A stretch of DNA of 64,000 bases. It comes from Trileptium ribeirensis. Taxonomy: Eukaryota; Nematoda; Enoplea; Enoplida; Thoracostomopsidae. Shown here one piece after another: positions 1 to 13,852 of this stretch. The stretch is from positions 1 through 64,000 of the forward strand of contig JASANE010012817.1 in assembly GCA_030248225.1 (NCBI GenBank), read 5' to 3'. The first letter of the stretch is position 1. Every line of letters begins with the position of its first letter. The notes under the pieces were generated by a model, which saw only the letters and a program-made list of their open reading frames with translations, was not told the DNA's origin and searched no databases. Both the position numbers and the translations under genes were made by a program.

Positions 1-219
1 TTAGCAGGATGTCTTTACAAACAGCAATACGTAACTGAACCACGTATCGTGAAGCAAGGACAGTCGTCGGTACAGCACTACTAACAGTTTTTTTGTCTTT
101 TGTTGGCTAGTGTTATAGAAGAGTCTTTTCTCAGTAACGTGGACGTAAAATTAGTGCTCGTTGACTTCGAGCAGTCGTAAATATTAACAGCCATCGGTGC
201 GACTCGATAGACTAGTATC

Positions 220-800
220 ACATCGCTATCGCGCACATGGTCGAGGCACGTGAAACCACCGGTCCATTGGAGCACGTTTGTCTCAAGAATGACAAGGCGA
301 CCCTCGGTTTCTTTGGTTCAAAGCAAAATTCGGACCAACTAAGGGGGCGTACGACCGACTTGTATTTAGTTTCAGATCTGACTGGGGATCACACAACTCG
401 CACGAAACGCTGCTTTACTTCATATCTGATGCGTTGGATCTGGGGTGTGGGTTCGTTGTCCAGTTCACCGTTTGTTGCAAAATCCGACATATTTGAAGTG
501 CTCGGTGCGCACCAAGCTAACGTTGGTTCTTTATATGGCGGCGATAGCAGCGGTATCCCTCAATAAGTACTCTATCTTCTAAGCTGCAGCCGTGCCAATG
601 GCGCTTCTATCGTTCCAAGCCAGCTTCGGTAGAGTCGACCGAGATAAACCTCGTCGGCATAAAGCTGGAGTATGCAATCATCCGCTGCATGTCGTAAATT
701 ATGGTTTTTATAGCGATAATCAGAGACAGCTCTGATAGATCCGACCCTTGACGTACAGCGACGATAAATCGGAAACGTTGTGACAATCGTGTATGGCAAC
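220..800. other. GC-richer island, possible coding relic, unassigned
   Basis: This stretch is clearly less AT-rich than the next 8 kb. It carries a 109-codon open frame on the plus strand (237-566) and a 75-codon frame on the minus strand (572-799). I recognise no domain in either. A short plus-strand reading in another frame near 415-465 faintly resembles the F-x-D-A-x-D-x-G-x-G pattern of retroelement RNase H, but the match is too short to call. It may be a worn-out transposon coding fragment or an exon. Confidence 0.2.
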
Positions 801-3800
801 GTACTTAGGTCAGGGGTTTAAAATTTAGTTAATAATACATCCAATACACGTACAACTTATTTTACTACAAATGTATGCGTTGTCACACATGCGTTGCAAA
901 ACGGTGACATATTAGATGCACATCGTTGCGACATTTGCTGACCTACAAAATTGTAATTATTATTATTAAATTTTTTGACGTTTAGTAGTACGGGACCACA
1001 AACAAAGTATAAAATACTTGCTAGGTTAGTAAAATAATAATGTGTTAAGTTTAGCAATTATGGGATTTTAATTAAAACAGGTTTTTGTGCAAAATTAAGT
1101 TCGTAGCTGTACATTGGTGTATCCTGTCAGTGGTGTGATATCGATATAATGATAATGAAAGCTAACACCATTTTTAAGCGAACCGAAATATTGCAGATGT
1201 TGTGGGACTGAAAATCTATGTATTGCAAACGTTAACATGATATGACAAACTAAATGTAATTGTTATATATTCATTTGCTATCTAGCGAATATTCACATAA
1301 ATCTTGTCAAACACAAAACACAGACATCCATTGTTTTATAAAATTTTGTAATTGACTTGAGGTTTTTGCTTGAGAAATGAGTAGTAAACTTAGCGAATCC
1401 CGTATAAAGATCATACATGTGATCATATACCCGCTATGCTGCTATTGTAATAGACTGGGCTACACTCCTCTAAATTTCGATAGAAGGATCGATTCGGCTC
1501 GGCTTATGTTGGAATAGGAGAGTGCTCGCGTCGTCTACTGATGATACCGGACGGCAACTGGTCTACGAGTTTTGTCATGAATCAGTGCTTCCTTGTTTAA
1601 AATGTCAATACGGAAATTGCCAACGGGTAAAAGCTTGTATAAATTAAGCAGCAACACTTTAAAACTTTGTATCCAGACCTCAAGACATTTATTTTTGTAA
1701 GGTTTAACGGGAGGGAGGTCGTTGCATTTTGATGATGATCTTCTAGTACAGTGAACCTCATCGCAAAAATATATCTTATAAGCTAAAAGTATGACGTACT
1801 GTAGAAATATACTCTTTTACATGTGGCTACGCTTGAAAATAAGCAACTATCCTCCGTAGTTTCATTCATACTAAGACCCAGAAACAAGTTAATAATTGTT
1901 CTAAAATTTGACCTCTAGTTGTAGTTAGTAGTTTAGCAATATTACGGTTAATCATAAAACCTCAAAACGAGAAAAGAAAAACGATGTCAATTATATGGGT
2001 CAGGAAGTTTACTACTAGCAAATTATTGATTTTGTCTGTTAAATTATTGCCAATGCCCTTTTGTAATATCTATTGTAAAATAGAAATAGTCTAAAATTTT
2101 AAATGTAACGAATATGTAATTGAGCATAAAAGAATTATAAACAGCGCAGAACGAACAATATAAAATTACAAAATAGCCTTTGAAAATTTTTTACAGAATT
2201 TCGTGCAGGATTATAAATGGTTATGGCAATTCAGACTATGCATTAAAGGACTGGAAAACCAAACAGTCTCTTTTTGTCGAGCTTCATCAGTGATCGAAAA
2301 ACTGCTACAGCTAATTGCTCATTCAGCTTATAGGCACAAATGTTATTTATCTGATAACACAAGCCTTGGAATGCTCAATTGGCTCACGATAGATAAATTT
2401 AAACTAGTTTTCTTTAAATATAACGTAGTGTATCATATGGAGACACTTAAAATGTCGAAATTTAAGGCTGTAAAGACAACCGTTGAAAACCATCTCTAAA
2501 AATTATATACTTTGCCGTCGATATAGAGACTGTATTTGGCTGGAAAACCATAAAAGCCGTCCTATTAAAACTTACAGAATAGCTAAATTACGGCCTTTGA
2601 GTTTGTGGCCCATTTCACCTTTAGAGGTAGGACATTATATCGCTAGAAAAAGAACAGCTTAGTGCGGCCGTTTAGGCTTAGAGTTAGCTGGTATGTGACT
2701 CGTATGGAGATCTTAGGTTAGGCTAAGCCATGGTTTAGGCTCAGTATATCACGAACGGTATGGCAGTCATTTCACTTCTGGCCCTAAAAGTTACATTGAC
2801 CGAGCTTGTTAATCCACTTTGCGAAATTTGACACGGGTTGGCGAATATTATCAAATGAATATTGTTATATTTTGATAATCTTAATTTAAAAAAAAACTCT
2901 TTCTTTTACATTACCAACAACCGTAGACATTTAAAAAATTACTCAGTTTAGTTGTATTATTCATATTAAAAATTTGTGAATATAGTTGGCAATCAAAAAT
3001 AATTTCTCGTCTTTAAGCAATTTAATGTTTGTTTTACAATCACGAAACGGAAAAAAATCAGTTTTTACAATTGATGACAGTGACCCAGTTAATAATTCTG
3101 TTCACACTGTTAGCATTAAAACGTGTTAACATTACTTAATCTAAAGTGATTTCTACGGATATTGCAGCCAGAGCTCGTTATGGAAGCTGTTGATATAATT
3201 AGAAGATAGAGATTTAGAAGTCATCATTCTCTGAAATATTTTCAATCTTTCAAACCTGTGATAGAACATTGGATTCAACGTATTCTATTGACTATAGTTT
3301 AATAAAATGCTGCAATAAACGTAGCCTAACAGCATGGTTTCCGCCCAAGGTAATAATGTTGCATGTATTCTTCCATGTCTTCCGTAGTTATCGATTATAA
3401 TCTCAACGACCACACTTAAAGTTTGCTAGTTATCAAACCACCAATTCACTTTAGCTATTTAGTAAGCCGTCAATACGCTGTAAGAAATTTGAAAGGTATA
3501 TCGGATGCAAGTACCAGGATCGAAGCACTTTATGATAAAGCGACTGGTAAAAGTAAAGCACAAAATGTCGAAATGATATTTGTTTAATGGTTTTGTTTAG
3601 TCCTTAAACGACTGAGCTTTTTATGAATACACACCGGACTAATTGGGTCTACGAGGCCCGATTTATGAAAGTTGTTTTGTACAGCATATGTCCCACTTAT
3701 CGAAATGTTGCCACAGTCTGCTTAATGAAAAATTAGCTAATGGTAGAATTAACCACTTTTGTGCTTCTCAAAATGGGCCTAACGCACATTGTGAGTCTTT

Positions 3801-3884
3801 GTGTTTACTATGCATGTCGTATGCTGTACGTTTGCACGTGTGTTGTTATTCGCTCCTGTTATGAGGTTCCTTAAAGACTCAGCA

Positions 3885-3955
3885 ACGGCTCTCAAATAGC
3901 CCCGTAGTTTCCGTACTTTCCGTTCACCAGGTTCGATCCCCAGGGGCTTGGTTTT
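3885..3955 (+). repeat. Weak tRNA-like (SINE-type) sequence
   Basis: A good B-box-like sequence, GGTTCGATCCC, lies at 3930-3940. A poorer A-box-like stretch, TAGCCCCGTAGTTT, begins about 35 bases upstream. No matching acceptor stem is visible, so this is better read as a tRNA-derived SINE head or tRNA relic than as a working tRNA gene. Confidence 0.25.
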
Positions 3956-6839
3956 GTCAAACTTGACAGAATACACAAATTAATTCGAACGTGAAATCAT
4001 TAAGAATGGAATCTGGGCGTAAAAGGCCGTGAAAAATTATGCAAGGTAAAAATATCAGCGAGGAACAGAACTCATGTGAAGCAACTTATTACAATTAAAA
4101 ATAAAAGTCTTTTTATACCAAAAGTAGCTATTTTATCAATTTTTACATAAATGCAATTTGTTATGAATATGCAATTTGTTATTTTGACTAAATGCAATGT
4201 TATCAAATTAAATTCTGTTCGAAATATTGTATATACTATTGTCATTAGGAGCTACCCGATAAGATAATGGGTTTTGGGTCTATAATTCCATACTTGTAGT
4301 TCTAGATATGCCCACAAGCTGTAATTTTCAGCAATATTGCACAATTTGGAACCCGTGACATTGATGGGCTTACCAGACCCTTCAGTCAGTTGAGGAGTGA
4401 AGAGTTTGACACATCTGTATAGCCATGAAGTAACACTTTTTGCTACTTCTTTCTGCACTGGTTTGTGTGGAGGCGGGCTTGCTATTGGTCAAGTACTTAA
4501 TCATAATAAAAGATTTAAAAACAAAGCCCCTATAGCGCTTGACAACAAACTTATTCTGTCTGAATCAATACTCTCTAGTCCACATTGCTGCAAAATGACT
4601 AGCAAAACTGCGATTGGGGCATCGTAGACAACCTCAGTATGGAAAGGGTTAATGATATCGAATTCACACAAGGCGATCGATAGCTAAAATTAAGCTGTCT
4701 ATGTCAGAATATTACTAAATATTTCTTCGTCACTCAAAACAAATGATCACCTGCATGAACAACTTTAATATCTCAACATATATTTTATTGTAAAATTTCG
4801 TTTGGTAACATTCATAATTAGTTTGTTAGGGTGCGACATAATCCTTATGCGAAATTAACTGCTTTAATATAAAGTTCTTGCCTAGTTTTTTTTCAAAATA
4901 ACTCAAAATTACGTATCTTTCTAGTTTTTAGACCGCCGGTTCTTGAAAGATACAATAATGAGCAAATCTTTTGACAGGAGGCAGGAAATGGTCAAGACAA
5001 TGGTTATGTCACACGGGAGATAGCAGCGGCCACATAGAACCATGAAAAATTCGAGATTAATGCTAGATAGAATACATTTAGACCTTGTGTATATTATTAT
5101 TATTACAAATATTTTATAACGTTCACCCAGTCGTAGCGACTATATTGACAACTGTGTAGACAATATCTGCCACCGGCGTGCAATGTAAAATATATATAAC
5201 CCGCCAGTAACTTATTTGTAGTCGGAATGATTCGATATTCGAGAAAAGTTCATTATTGGGTCTAAATTATAGCCTAAGGTAAGAAAATTTTTGTGTTAAA
5301 TAGTTGCTCCAATGTTGTCTTCATCGTATGATGGCAACGGATGAGCTTCCCTCCGGAACAGAAAAATTCATGCCAGGCGGCATCAGACATTACAGAGATG
5401 GTTTGAGACCATATGGTCAATTTAGCATAATGCGTTTAAAGTCACAACGGTCCATTACAATAATTCATGTGCAACTTTTACAATCGCAAATGATGTATTA
5501 CCTGAATATAAATAGTAGGTATTCCATATCTCAGTTAAGTAGTGATTTCTTAAATGATATTGAACAAATATCTATTGATTTATTAACAAATATAATATCT
5601 TAACAAATATTATACAGCATCAAGCATAGCTAAATTATAGATTGAATTTTAAATATTATAACAGAAATAATGGATATACAGGGTCTATCACGAAAACTTA
5701 AAAACCATTGAAAAACGATGTTTTTACATTATATATAATATAAATTTAAGGAAATATTCTGTTTCCACAAGCGTTTAAAGTATCTCTTTGTGATACTTCA
5801 ATTTGAAATTATATAAGACACAAAAACGGCGAAGTAGATACAAATGACCGCCAGTTTGATAATTGCCACAATCGTATAGTATAACAAATATCTATATACT
5901 GAGATATAAAAACAGAACGCAAACAAGTCATCCCGTCTAAAACTATCGATGTCGGATTAATCCTACAAGAGATTCAATATATTTTAGTTGCTACAACTTA
6001 TACAGCAAATGTCACAGCAGTTATTATTTCAGGCAACGGTAAAAATTTACAATCACATGGTGAATTCGTATTTTCTCTATCTTTAACTTTCGCTTTATCA
6101 AAATTTAAACCCGCTACACTTTATATTAATGAAATCAATATTATAATCGACGTAGAATTGGTTTCTATAAACACATAAGCCAGACAAATATATGTTTGGC
6201 GCTTGATATTGCATAGGTGCCTTTCCTGTGAAAATCAACTACCTACTTAAATTTGTTAGAAGGGTGAGTGGAGTATAGATTTTATAGCAAGGTAAAGAGC
6301 ATTACATTTTCTTTAAAGATTTAGCATATCCCGCCTGCGTACACTATAAAAACGTACGTATACTGAAAGAACACTGCAGCCAAAACGAAAATGTAACTTC
6401 GACCGCCAAAGTAGGTACATAATGCTCAGCAATTCGGAAACTCTGTAATACAATTATCGTCAGGCAAGATTTGCTTTTGCTATTTAACGTACGTCTGATT
6501 CGCTACACGACAAAGACAAGCGTGCTTAAAGTTGAAAGAAATTGCCTGAAATGAACAACGGTATTGGTGGAATTTTTTAATTTTGCATATTTTGTTCAGA
6601 CATTGTAAACTCGGTATATTTGACACGGTGATTAATTTTATTAAATTACAGGAAACAAGAACATTATAGTTTACTTGCGGTGGCACAAATTTAAGACGTC
6701 TGTCGTATACCACATTTCATTAGTTGGCGGACTTCAGCGGTTGTACTGATGCCACAATGCCTAGTCTGACCGAAGTCGAAATCAATGTCATAACCTGACG
6801 GCTCTGACAAAATCCATTAGATAAAATTATCTTAAATAC

Positions 6840-6970
6840 ACATATATACAATTACGCATATTTTCATACGTTATTTTATAAAATAAATTATTTATTTATT
6901 TATATATTTATATATTTATAATAATTATGTATTTATTTATATAATATTCATATATAATAAATACATAATC
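6840..6970. repeat. Low-complexity TTTA/TATA tract
   Basis: Almost pure A/T sequence with repeated TTTATTTATA and ATAATTATG words. It is simple-sequence DNA with no coding potential. Confidence 0.8.
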
Positions 6971-9081
6971 CAGAATCATTGATGCAGAAATAAAAAATAA
7001 TTTAAGTATTTATAGCGAAATAGCTGAGGAAAACATAAGGTTTAGATGGTCTGTTAATATTTAGTTGGGCAAACTTACAAATGTGAAGGTTTTAAATAAA
7101 TACTAATAGCAATTAAACATAAACTTTGACATTTTAAAGTGTATATGTTTCTATTTTCATATTACACATTCGCCAAGACCTATTTACACAATACAAAATT
7201 ATTTATGTATGAATTTAAAATATTAATAAGTAAAAAATATACATAACATAAATATATAAATAATATTATGTTATTAGCGGATATTAGTAAATAAATATAG
7301 ATAATAATGATTTTATGAATTAAAAAAATTTCCGTACAATAGCTGCATCAACTTTCTATCGCAGATTCTTGTAGAATAGATACATAATTGCAAACCACAA
7401 ACCAGAAGAGACGAACATCGTTTAAGCTGAGGCAGATTGTACCATTTTGAGGTTGCAGCCACTCTAGACTGAGGACTTCACTACCTCACTGAAGCGTCTC
7501 AGCCTCACCGAGCAACCTTCAAATAATATTAAAGATCATGGTGTAAAAATACATGAAATGCGATTAAATTTTTTAACCATATTGTGACTGTTGATGAAGC
7601 ATTTTATACACGCCTTAAGTGACATCGCGGACCCCTTCTAAATACTAGTAGGTTTTCGGCGCTGTGAAGGTCCTATTTTGAACGTTTTACTGTTCGTTTT
7701 GATACAGGAATTACCAGTATGTTACTTCCTCACTCGCATGTGTTATCGGAAAACAGGAGAACAATCAACGTTATTCCACCTACGACTTATTTTACAGCAC
7801 CGGTCTACCAAAAGACGTCTTCGAATAACTTCAATTAAGTTTAGTATCCATAGCTTTGCATCTGCACTGATTCAATCAAAGTATAATGAGTTGATTAAAG
7901 TGGTCATTTTATCAAAACGATCGGCTAAAATGTTGCCATATCGTTGTGTATAAGAAACTCTGATAGCCAAGTAATTCTCATAATATCCACTGGCTTCGGT
8001 AGTTAACACTACAGTTTCGTCAGAATGAAGACAATTGTGAAACTGTCGTTGTAATACCATCACATGCGCAGCAGGATAATGATGCACTAATTTTGCTATT
8101 TTGAAAACATGTTGTTGACACATCTTGTTATAACTGCCATACGGTTTTACGCCTAGCCAAGGCAACATATTTAGACATGAAACGAGGATAGAAAATTGAC
8201 TGGTAATTTAAGTAATAAATTATTATAAAAATTTAAAAACTAATTTTTGTAATTTTGTAAAAACATTTCGAAATAACGTTTCCTATTGAATATCTAATGA
8301 ACACAAAACTTATATTGTAAAACTTAAAATAATTAAGCAAAGTATCAATTCGGCTTGATAGAAGTTGTCCGAACAATATGTTTCATCGCGACGAAGACCG
8401 CCACTTTGAAAGCAAACCTTAAGTGCAAGCCTATTAGATAGGTTTATTTGAAAATTTCAAAGAAAGTTTCTGTCGCAATAGCGCTAATATAAACGCGTTT
8501 TGTTTCAAGATAGTAATATCTTAGTTTTTAAAAGTAATTAAGGGTATCTGTTATAGATTGAAATTGAAAAAAAACATTACATATTACGCCTGAAATGTTT
8601 TCTATTTTTCACCACTTCGCGTGACAGTTCAATTCTCCAAAGATTTATAATCAAATTAGCATTATTATGTTATTTATATATAAATTATAAATATATTATT
8701 ATATTTATAAATAATAGATACTAACGTTTATCTGCGTATTTTTATAAACACGGGTTCAAGAATAACGGAAAATTAAATAGCAGGAGAAACTTAATTATTT
8801 TTTATGTACAATATTTTTGTTGCAGCCGTCCAATAGTGACACTGTTTTCACCTTTGCAAGACTATGTCTTGTGCGCTTAATGTATACACCGTCATACTGC
8901 ACTAATAATATAATATTTCACAAATTTGAATACCTAGATTTTACTATCAATCGAAAGTGAAGTGTGAATAATGGTTTCAAATTTGTCCGTTCACACTTTA
9001 GTGCTGCTGTAAATTTTTGCCGATGAAAAAAATGAATATACGATTTCGATTTGAAATCGTGCTAAAGTTTACCAAGTAATA

Positions 9082-9225
9082 GTTGTAGCACAGCCATCGT
9101 GCGTTAAGTGATTTGTACGCACGGTTGTGACGAGTTAAGACGAGTGCGTCAGCACGAGTTTGAACGAGTTAAACAACACAACCGTGCGTACAAATCACTA
9201 GACGCACGCCCGGCTGTGCTACAAC
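9082..9225. mobile_element. 144-bp foldback element (inverted repeat, about 48-bp arms)
   Basis: The left arm (about 9082-9129) starts GTTGTAGCACAGCC and contains GTGATTTGTACGCACGGTTGTG. The right arm (about 9177-9225) is its near-perfect reverse complement and ends GGCTGTGCTACAAC. The roughly 47-bp loop contains repeated GACGAGT/AACGAGTT words. The arms differ at a few bases near CATCG versus CCGGG. No coding capacity is present. It looks like a miniature foldback transposon; I could not identify a convincing target duplication. Confidence 0.75.
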
Positions 9226-9789
9226 TGGCTTGTAATACAGCTAATTTAACTAAACGTGCGTTAAGTCATTTTGATGCACGGCTTTAATTATATAAGCTGT
9301 GTTACAAGTTTACAATATTCAACAATATAAAATTGAATTTAGTTTCCGACGGGATAACTTACAATAGTGGAGTTAAGACTTGGGGTAAATATGAATGGAC
9401 AAATTTGATACATGTTCCCAACAACAACCATGACTGATTAATAGACTCTGTTAGGATTTATAAAACATTCTGTTATCATTACAGTATCGATGTGTATTAA
9501 TGCTTAAGCTTGTAGTACACAGCCATACTGCACTTATACACGGAGAACTTCGCGATGCCATTCCAATTTAGCTGTATTCCGCAGGGACTCCAGTAAATCT
9601 ACGTATATACTTCTTTTTAGATATATGGTTGTCAGGTTATTACGGGAGAGCCATCGGGCTTCTCAGCAAGGCTATTTCCAATAGTTACTTTCAAATTTGA
9701 GTGGACTTTGCTAGATCCCACTTGTTTTTCAGTCGGAGTGAGCGATATACGACAAAATTTATAGTGCAATGCCTGCGAAGCCTTTGTAC

Positions 9790-10136
9790 TACTATGTCAT
9801 ACTACTTGGCATAGGTGCTCGAGGTACGTAGCGGGAGGATTGTTAGCCAAAGGTAAGCGGGAGGATTGTTAGCCAAAGGGGCTGGTAAATGATCGGAATT
9901 TTTATCAAGTCACACCGACTTTGTTAAATTTCATCTATGTTCCCCCTATTCGTGCTAAAATTCTCCCTAATTTTAGGCTATTTATGCTAATTTATATCGA
10001 ATTTCTCGCAAGCTTAACCGAATTTTCCAAAAATTTACGAGTGGCTGCGGCGGAAGGCAGTGGGGGGCTGAGCCTTCAGAAGGAGGGAGATGTTGAAGCG
10101 GGGTTGAGGACGGGTTATGTGCCTACCCCTCTCTAA
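9790..10136 (-). repeat. Dispersed AAAATT-GCAAAAATT family, divergent copy
   Basis: Read on the minus strand, this has the same layout as the copies at 12.13, 18.79, 24.52 and 53.88 kb: a GC-rich end followed by runs of AAATTTTTGGAAAATT-like words. The plus-strand 5' end holds a short tandem duplication of AGCGGGAGGATTGTTAGCC (about 9829-9877). The 71-codon open frame inside it is not considered a gene. Confidence 0.4.
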
Positions 10137-10632
10137 CTATGTTGCTTGTGAGAAGATATAAATGTCGTCGCGATAATGTAAACATTGAAATTTCCGCCCC
10201 GTTTTAGGGTAGCTTATTGTAATTGTATCCACAGTAGCTTGCTAAACGTGAAAGAAACTGGGCCCATAAAGGTTCCCTTTATCAAATTTCACTTGAAAAT
10301 TGTAAGTCGACGCAGTCTCAACAGTGTGAGGTGATAACGGTAAACTTTCGGCATGATGTGGGTTAGCGTTCGCTCCAATAGAAGTTGTGACATATGCAAA
10401 TGCTTGTACAGGGAAACGTTAAACGCGCCGCAGAGACATTTAGCGACATTTTGATTTGTAAGATTTCGCGAACGACAAGTTAAGCAATGTAAGTCTTTAA
10501 AAACACCTACTCAAGCTACTCTTTACCTAATTATTATCGGCATTATGTGCTGGATGGAGGATTAACCTGCTCGGCGATTCGTTGCTTTCCGTATGCTGCG
10601 ATTAGGTTTTGCAACTGTGTTTTCTCAAGTTA

Positions 10633-11138
10633 TGCGGCGTTCACGTAATAATGTCCCCACTGCTTGGAACTTTCGTCCCCCCGTAGTCACGACTCTACCG
10701 TATAGACAATCAGTGTGGCACCCATACTGTAAATAAATTGCCGAGGGTGTATGACACACCCTTAGCTACTAGATTTTTTCTTGACAGTGTCGTACACACC
10801 CTTAGCTACCCATTTGGCTGGAATTAACTATAACGGTCACAGTCTGTAGCTAATGCGGTTTAATAGTCAACTATCCTGGGCATTTTTTCTAAATTCTCGA
10901 TATTTGCATCTAGCCCATATGAACATTGTTCCAATAATTCCGAACACTGTCAATAAAACTGCCAGAAGAGACGGTATTTAACACTGTCGAGAAGTGGTAA
11001 TACGCGTAACTAGCTACCTTCGAAAAAAATTATTAAAAACATGGGGTGTCTAAGACGCCCTGTTGTCAACAGTATGCCTGACACTTTGTGGTGTACATAG
11101 GTTCCAAACGTTGGGGACATTATAACGTGAACGCCGCA
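10633..11138. mobile_element. MITE, family A copy 1 (506 bp)
   Basis: Terminal inverted repeats begin TGCGGCGTTCACG at 10633 and end CGTGAACGCCGCA at 11138. They are flanked by TTA at 10630-10632 and TTA at 11139-11141, a 3-bp target duplication. Inside are subterminal TTGGAAC/GTTCCAA words, the motif CACACCCTTAGCTAC twice, and a GGGTGTCTAAGACGCCC hairpin. No transposase is encoded. A TWA 3-bp duplication is typical of PIF/Harbinger-type transposons, so a Harbinger-mobilised MITE is the best guess. It is very similar to the copy at 43.56 kb. Confidence 0.88.
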
Positions 11139-11141
11139 TTA

Positions 11142-12128
11142 ATGCTAAATGCAAATAAATATAATTGTCGAAAAATATATACTCCTCACAATTTCAAAAA
11201 ATTGTAGCATCTGCGCCATTCAATAACAATGCATTTGATCGTATGGAGTAGCAACTGTCAAAACTGCCGTAACAAATACTAGTGCAACTGCGACCTACTG
11301 TGCATATTATTAGAGTCAAATTAAATAATAAAAAATTTTGTAAGAACTGATAAGACAAGGAAAATTATATTGTGAAAAAAATTTTTTCCAATGATTCTCC
11401 ACCTTTATCGATACCGATTTCAATGAGTCAAAAACTGGAAATTCTACTTAGTTTTACAGAAATACAATAAAATCCAAATCTAAAAAAAATTGATTATTGA
11501 TGTGCCAATAAATTTACAAAATTAGAGCTGAAAAAGTTTCAACATACGAATTTGTTTGAAATTTATAATGAAAAATTTGAAGAATTTATCTCCAGCAGAG
11601 AAATGCATTTGTCGGTGATGTGATTATACGGTGTTGTGTTTGTGTGAACGAAAAGTTCCGCGATTACGAAATTCAGTGACAAAATATTTATCTCCTCAAT
11701 AAATCATATATTAGAAATGTAATCTACATCCGCAAAATTTATACTGAAGATTCGATTCTACAATTTCTTAAATACTGAGACACCAATGCATTTCTTAAAA
11801 AGATGTCGAAAATGTATTCCAAAAGAAACCCTTGGAAACTCAACGTGAGTAAAAATTAAATTAGCAGATAGGCAAAAATGTGCTAAAATTTACTAAAATT
11901 AAATTTCAAGCATTTTCTAATTTTATGCTTCTGAAATTTACAATCTCGAATTCAGGAAATAGAAACTGTGGCAAAATTTCGAGGAAAATTTGTACATGTT
12001 ATAGACGCAGGCAGAAATAATGTTATAAAATTGTAATTTATAATACGGAAATTCTATATACCAAATATAATAGTAACGAACATACAATTCTAATTTATTT
12101 ATTAATTCAGAACAATTAACCCATATTT
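11142..12128. other. AT-rich non-coding stretch
   Basis: I see no gene or clear repeat. The sequence is AT-rich and broken by stops in all frames. Confidence 0.5.
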
Positions 12129-12437
12129 GTCGATATGGGGTTATCCTTGTCACGGTTGACCCGCACTAAACCATAGTAACCTCGCGCACCCTCACCTCCT
12201 TCCCATCTCCAACTTCCCCCATACATTCGCGTACCCAATGTGTACGTGAAAATTTTAGAAAATTGGCAAAAATTGCGGAAAATTCTGAACAAAATTGACA
12301 CAAACCGGTAAAATGTGAGAAAATTTATAAAAATTAGAAAATGAAACAAATTGTAGAAAATATTACCAAAATCGCGGAAAACAAGAGTTCCTAAAACTTG
12401 CAAAGCACTCCCCAGATTCTTCGGCGGAAACATACAG
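12129..12437 (+). repeat. Dispersed AAAATT-GCAAAAATT family, copy
   Basis: It begins GTCGATATGGGGTTA, passes through a GC-rich segment with CACCCTCACCTCC-like sequence, then about 160 bp of quasi-periodic AAAATT-GCAAAAATT/GGAAAATT words, and ends in another GC-rich segment. The same order is seen at 18.79, 24.52 and 53.88 kb. The minus-strand 105-codon frame across it is a by-product of the periodic A/T words. The element class is unknown. Confidence 0.6.
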
Positions 12438-13850
12438 CCCCCCGAACCGACGGGCCTTAGACACTTATGCTATGCAGATGCGCTTAAATCCTAGAAGTTG
12501 TAGTGATTCCAGCTCCTTCCGTTCAATGTCGATATCGAATTATTTAAAATGTACAAAAACTACTCTATGTAATGGCCAATTAAACTTGGTGTTAGGTAAA
12601 TCGCCATATCTGATTGGCATACATGCCTATAGAGAATGGTGGGTTATACCGCATTGGACTGGGTCCTCTCCCCCCGGACCATTCTACACCCCTATCGTCC
12701 CGCCCTTGGCCATCCGGACCATCAAACGTGGTCGAAGGCCACCCCAGGACTGGGCGACCCTTTAGGGACATCGAATGAGCATGTATGTCATATTGAACAT
12801 GATAACCTTGAGGAGCCTAAGTTTAATGCTTGCCATGCCGTTCTCGATATACTGAGCCGAAGCCTTAGCTTTAGAGTAAAGCTTAGGTCCTTATAAACTT
12901 TATAAATATAAAATATTCTATATCTGTGGTACATCCTACACACTGGTATTAACACACAGTAATAGTGAATTATGGCACATATCAACATAGCACGCAGAGG
13001 TTCCAATCAAGTCGTTTTTGCTGCAACTATCATATTAAATAAACTTGAGACAGGTGGCTGGAACTCTGCTATGATAAAAATGAGAACTGTATGAAAAGTT
13101 TAAGTTCAACATGTTGACAGATGTATAAATAAACTATGTTAAAATAACAATTTTCCAGTATATTGCTTTTAAACATGTTTAAAACAAACGGTATACATAT
13201 CGCTTAAGCATGTACATATGTATGTGCAATGTGGACAACCATATACATGTATATAAAGTATGTTGGCCAATTATATGTGTGTGATTGTGCACATTTTTTC
13301 AGTGCGCTAAATATGTAGTAATAAAAAGAAAACGCAGAAATTTTAAACTGAAAGTGTAAAAGTCGTCTGCAATATGTATGCATAAAACTATGCGGGTTTT
13401 AAAGCCAATCTGAACTAGATAAATATTTTTATGATAACATTTTAATTTCAGTGTAGTTAGTTAGTTAGTTGTATAAGCTAGAAGTGAAAATAAAATTGCA
13501 GCCCCGTTAAAAATTTATTACCACGATAGCAACAACAGTAACTGCAAAAAAAATGTATTAAGAAATCACATGCATGCCGATTAGCCGAAAGGTCAGCGCA
13601 ACGAATTTTGCAGCTCTTTCGATCAAAGCGCGTTAGGCGGCTTGGTTTGATACTAATTATTCTAAAATTCTACTATTATTTGAGCCCATAAAACTAAAAA
13701 TACTAATCCGTATTGTGTAGTAGCTTGTTTAGCAGCCGTTGTGCTTTTCAACCGTTTCTCATCCAACAGCTTTGGCGGTTTGCGCAAGTCAACGACGACG
13801 TTTTAGTTTTATAGCACTACACTGTACTGTGTGAAGAACAACGGGTGAAG
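12438..13850. other. Non-coding stretch, partly GC-rich
   Basis: No gene is supported. The part at 12640-12780 is GC-rich and opens frames of 86-97 codons with no recognisable domain, probably repeat-derived. The remainder is AT-rich and includes an imperfect ATGTATATACAT-like tract near 13185-13260. Confidence 0.4.
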
Positions 13851-13852
13851 CC

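Larger units (their letters stand above)
801..9081. other. AT-rich non-coding stretch
   Basis: No gene is supported here. Open frames are short (under 100 codons), AT-rich and show no recognisable domain; the longest are at 2203-2499 and 7678-7953. Very AT-rich low-complexity tracts occur at 6840-6970 and 7190-7330, and again near 8650-8720. A weak tRNA-like sequence lies near 3.9 kb and is listed separately. Confidence 0.5.

Noticed and set aside
415..470. RNase H fragment
   Set aside because: The resemblance to the F-x-D-A-x-x-x-G-x-G pattern covers only about 15 residues with no supporting neighbours.
12116..12433. 105-codon Phe/Asn-rich membrane-like protein on the minus strand
   Set aside because: It is produced by the periodic AAAATT words of a dispersed repeat; the other copies do not keep an equivalent frame.
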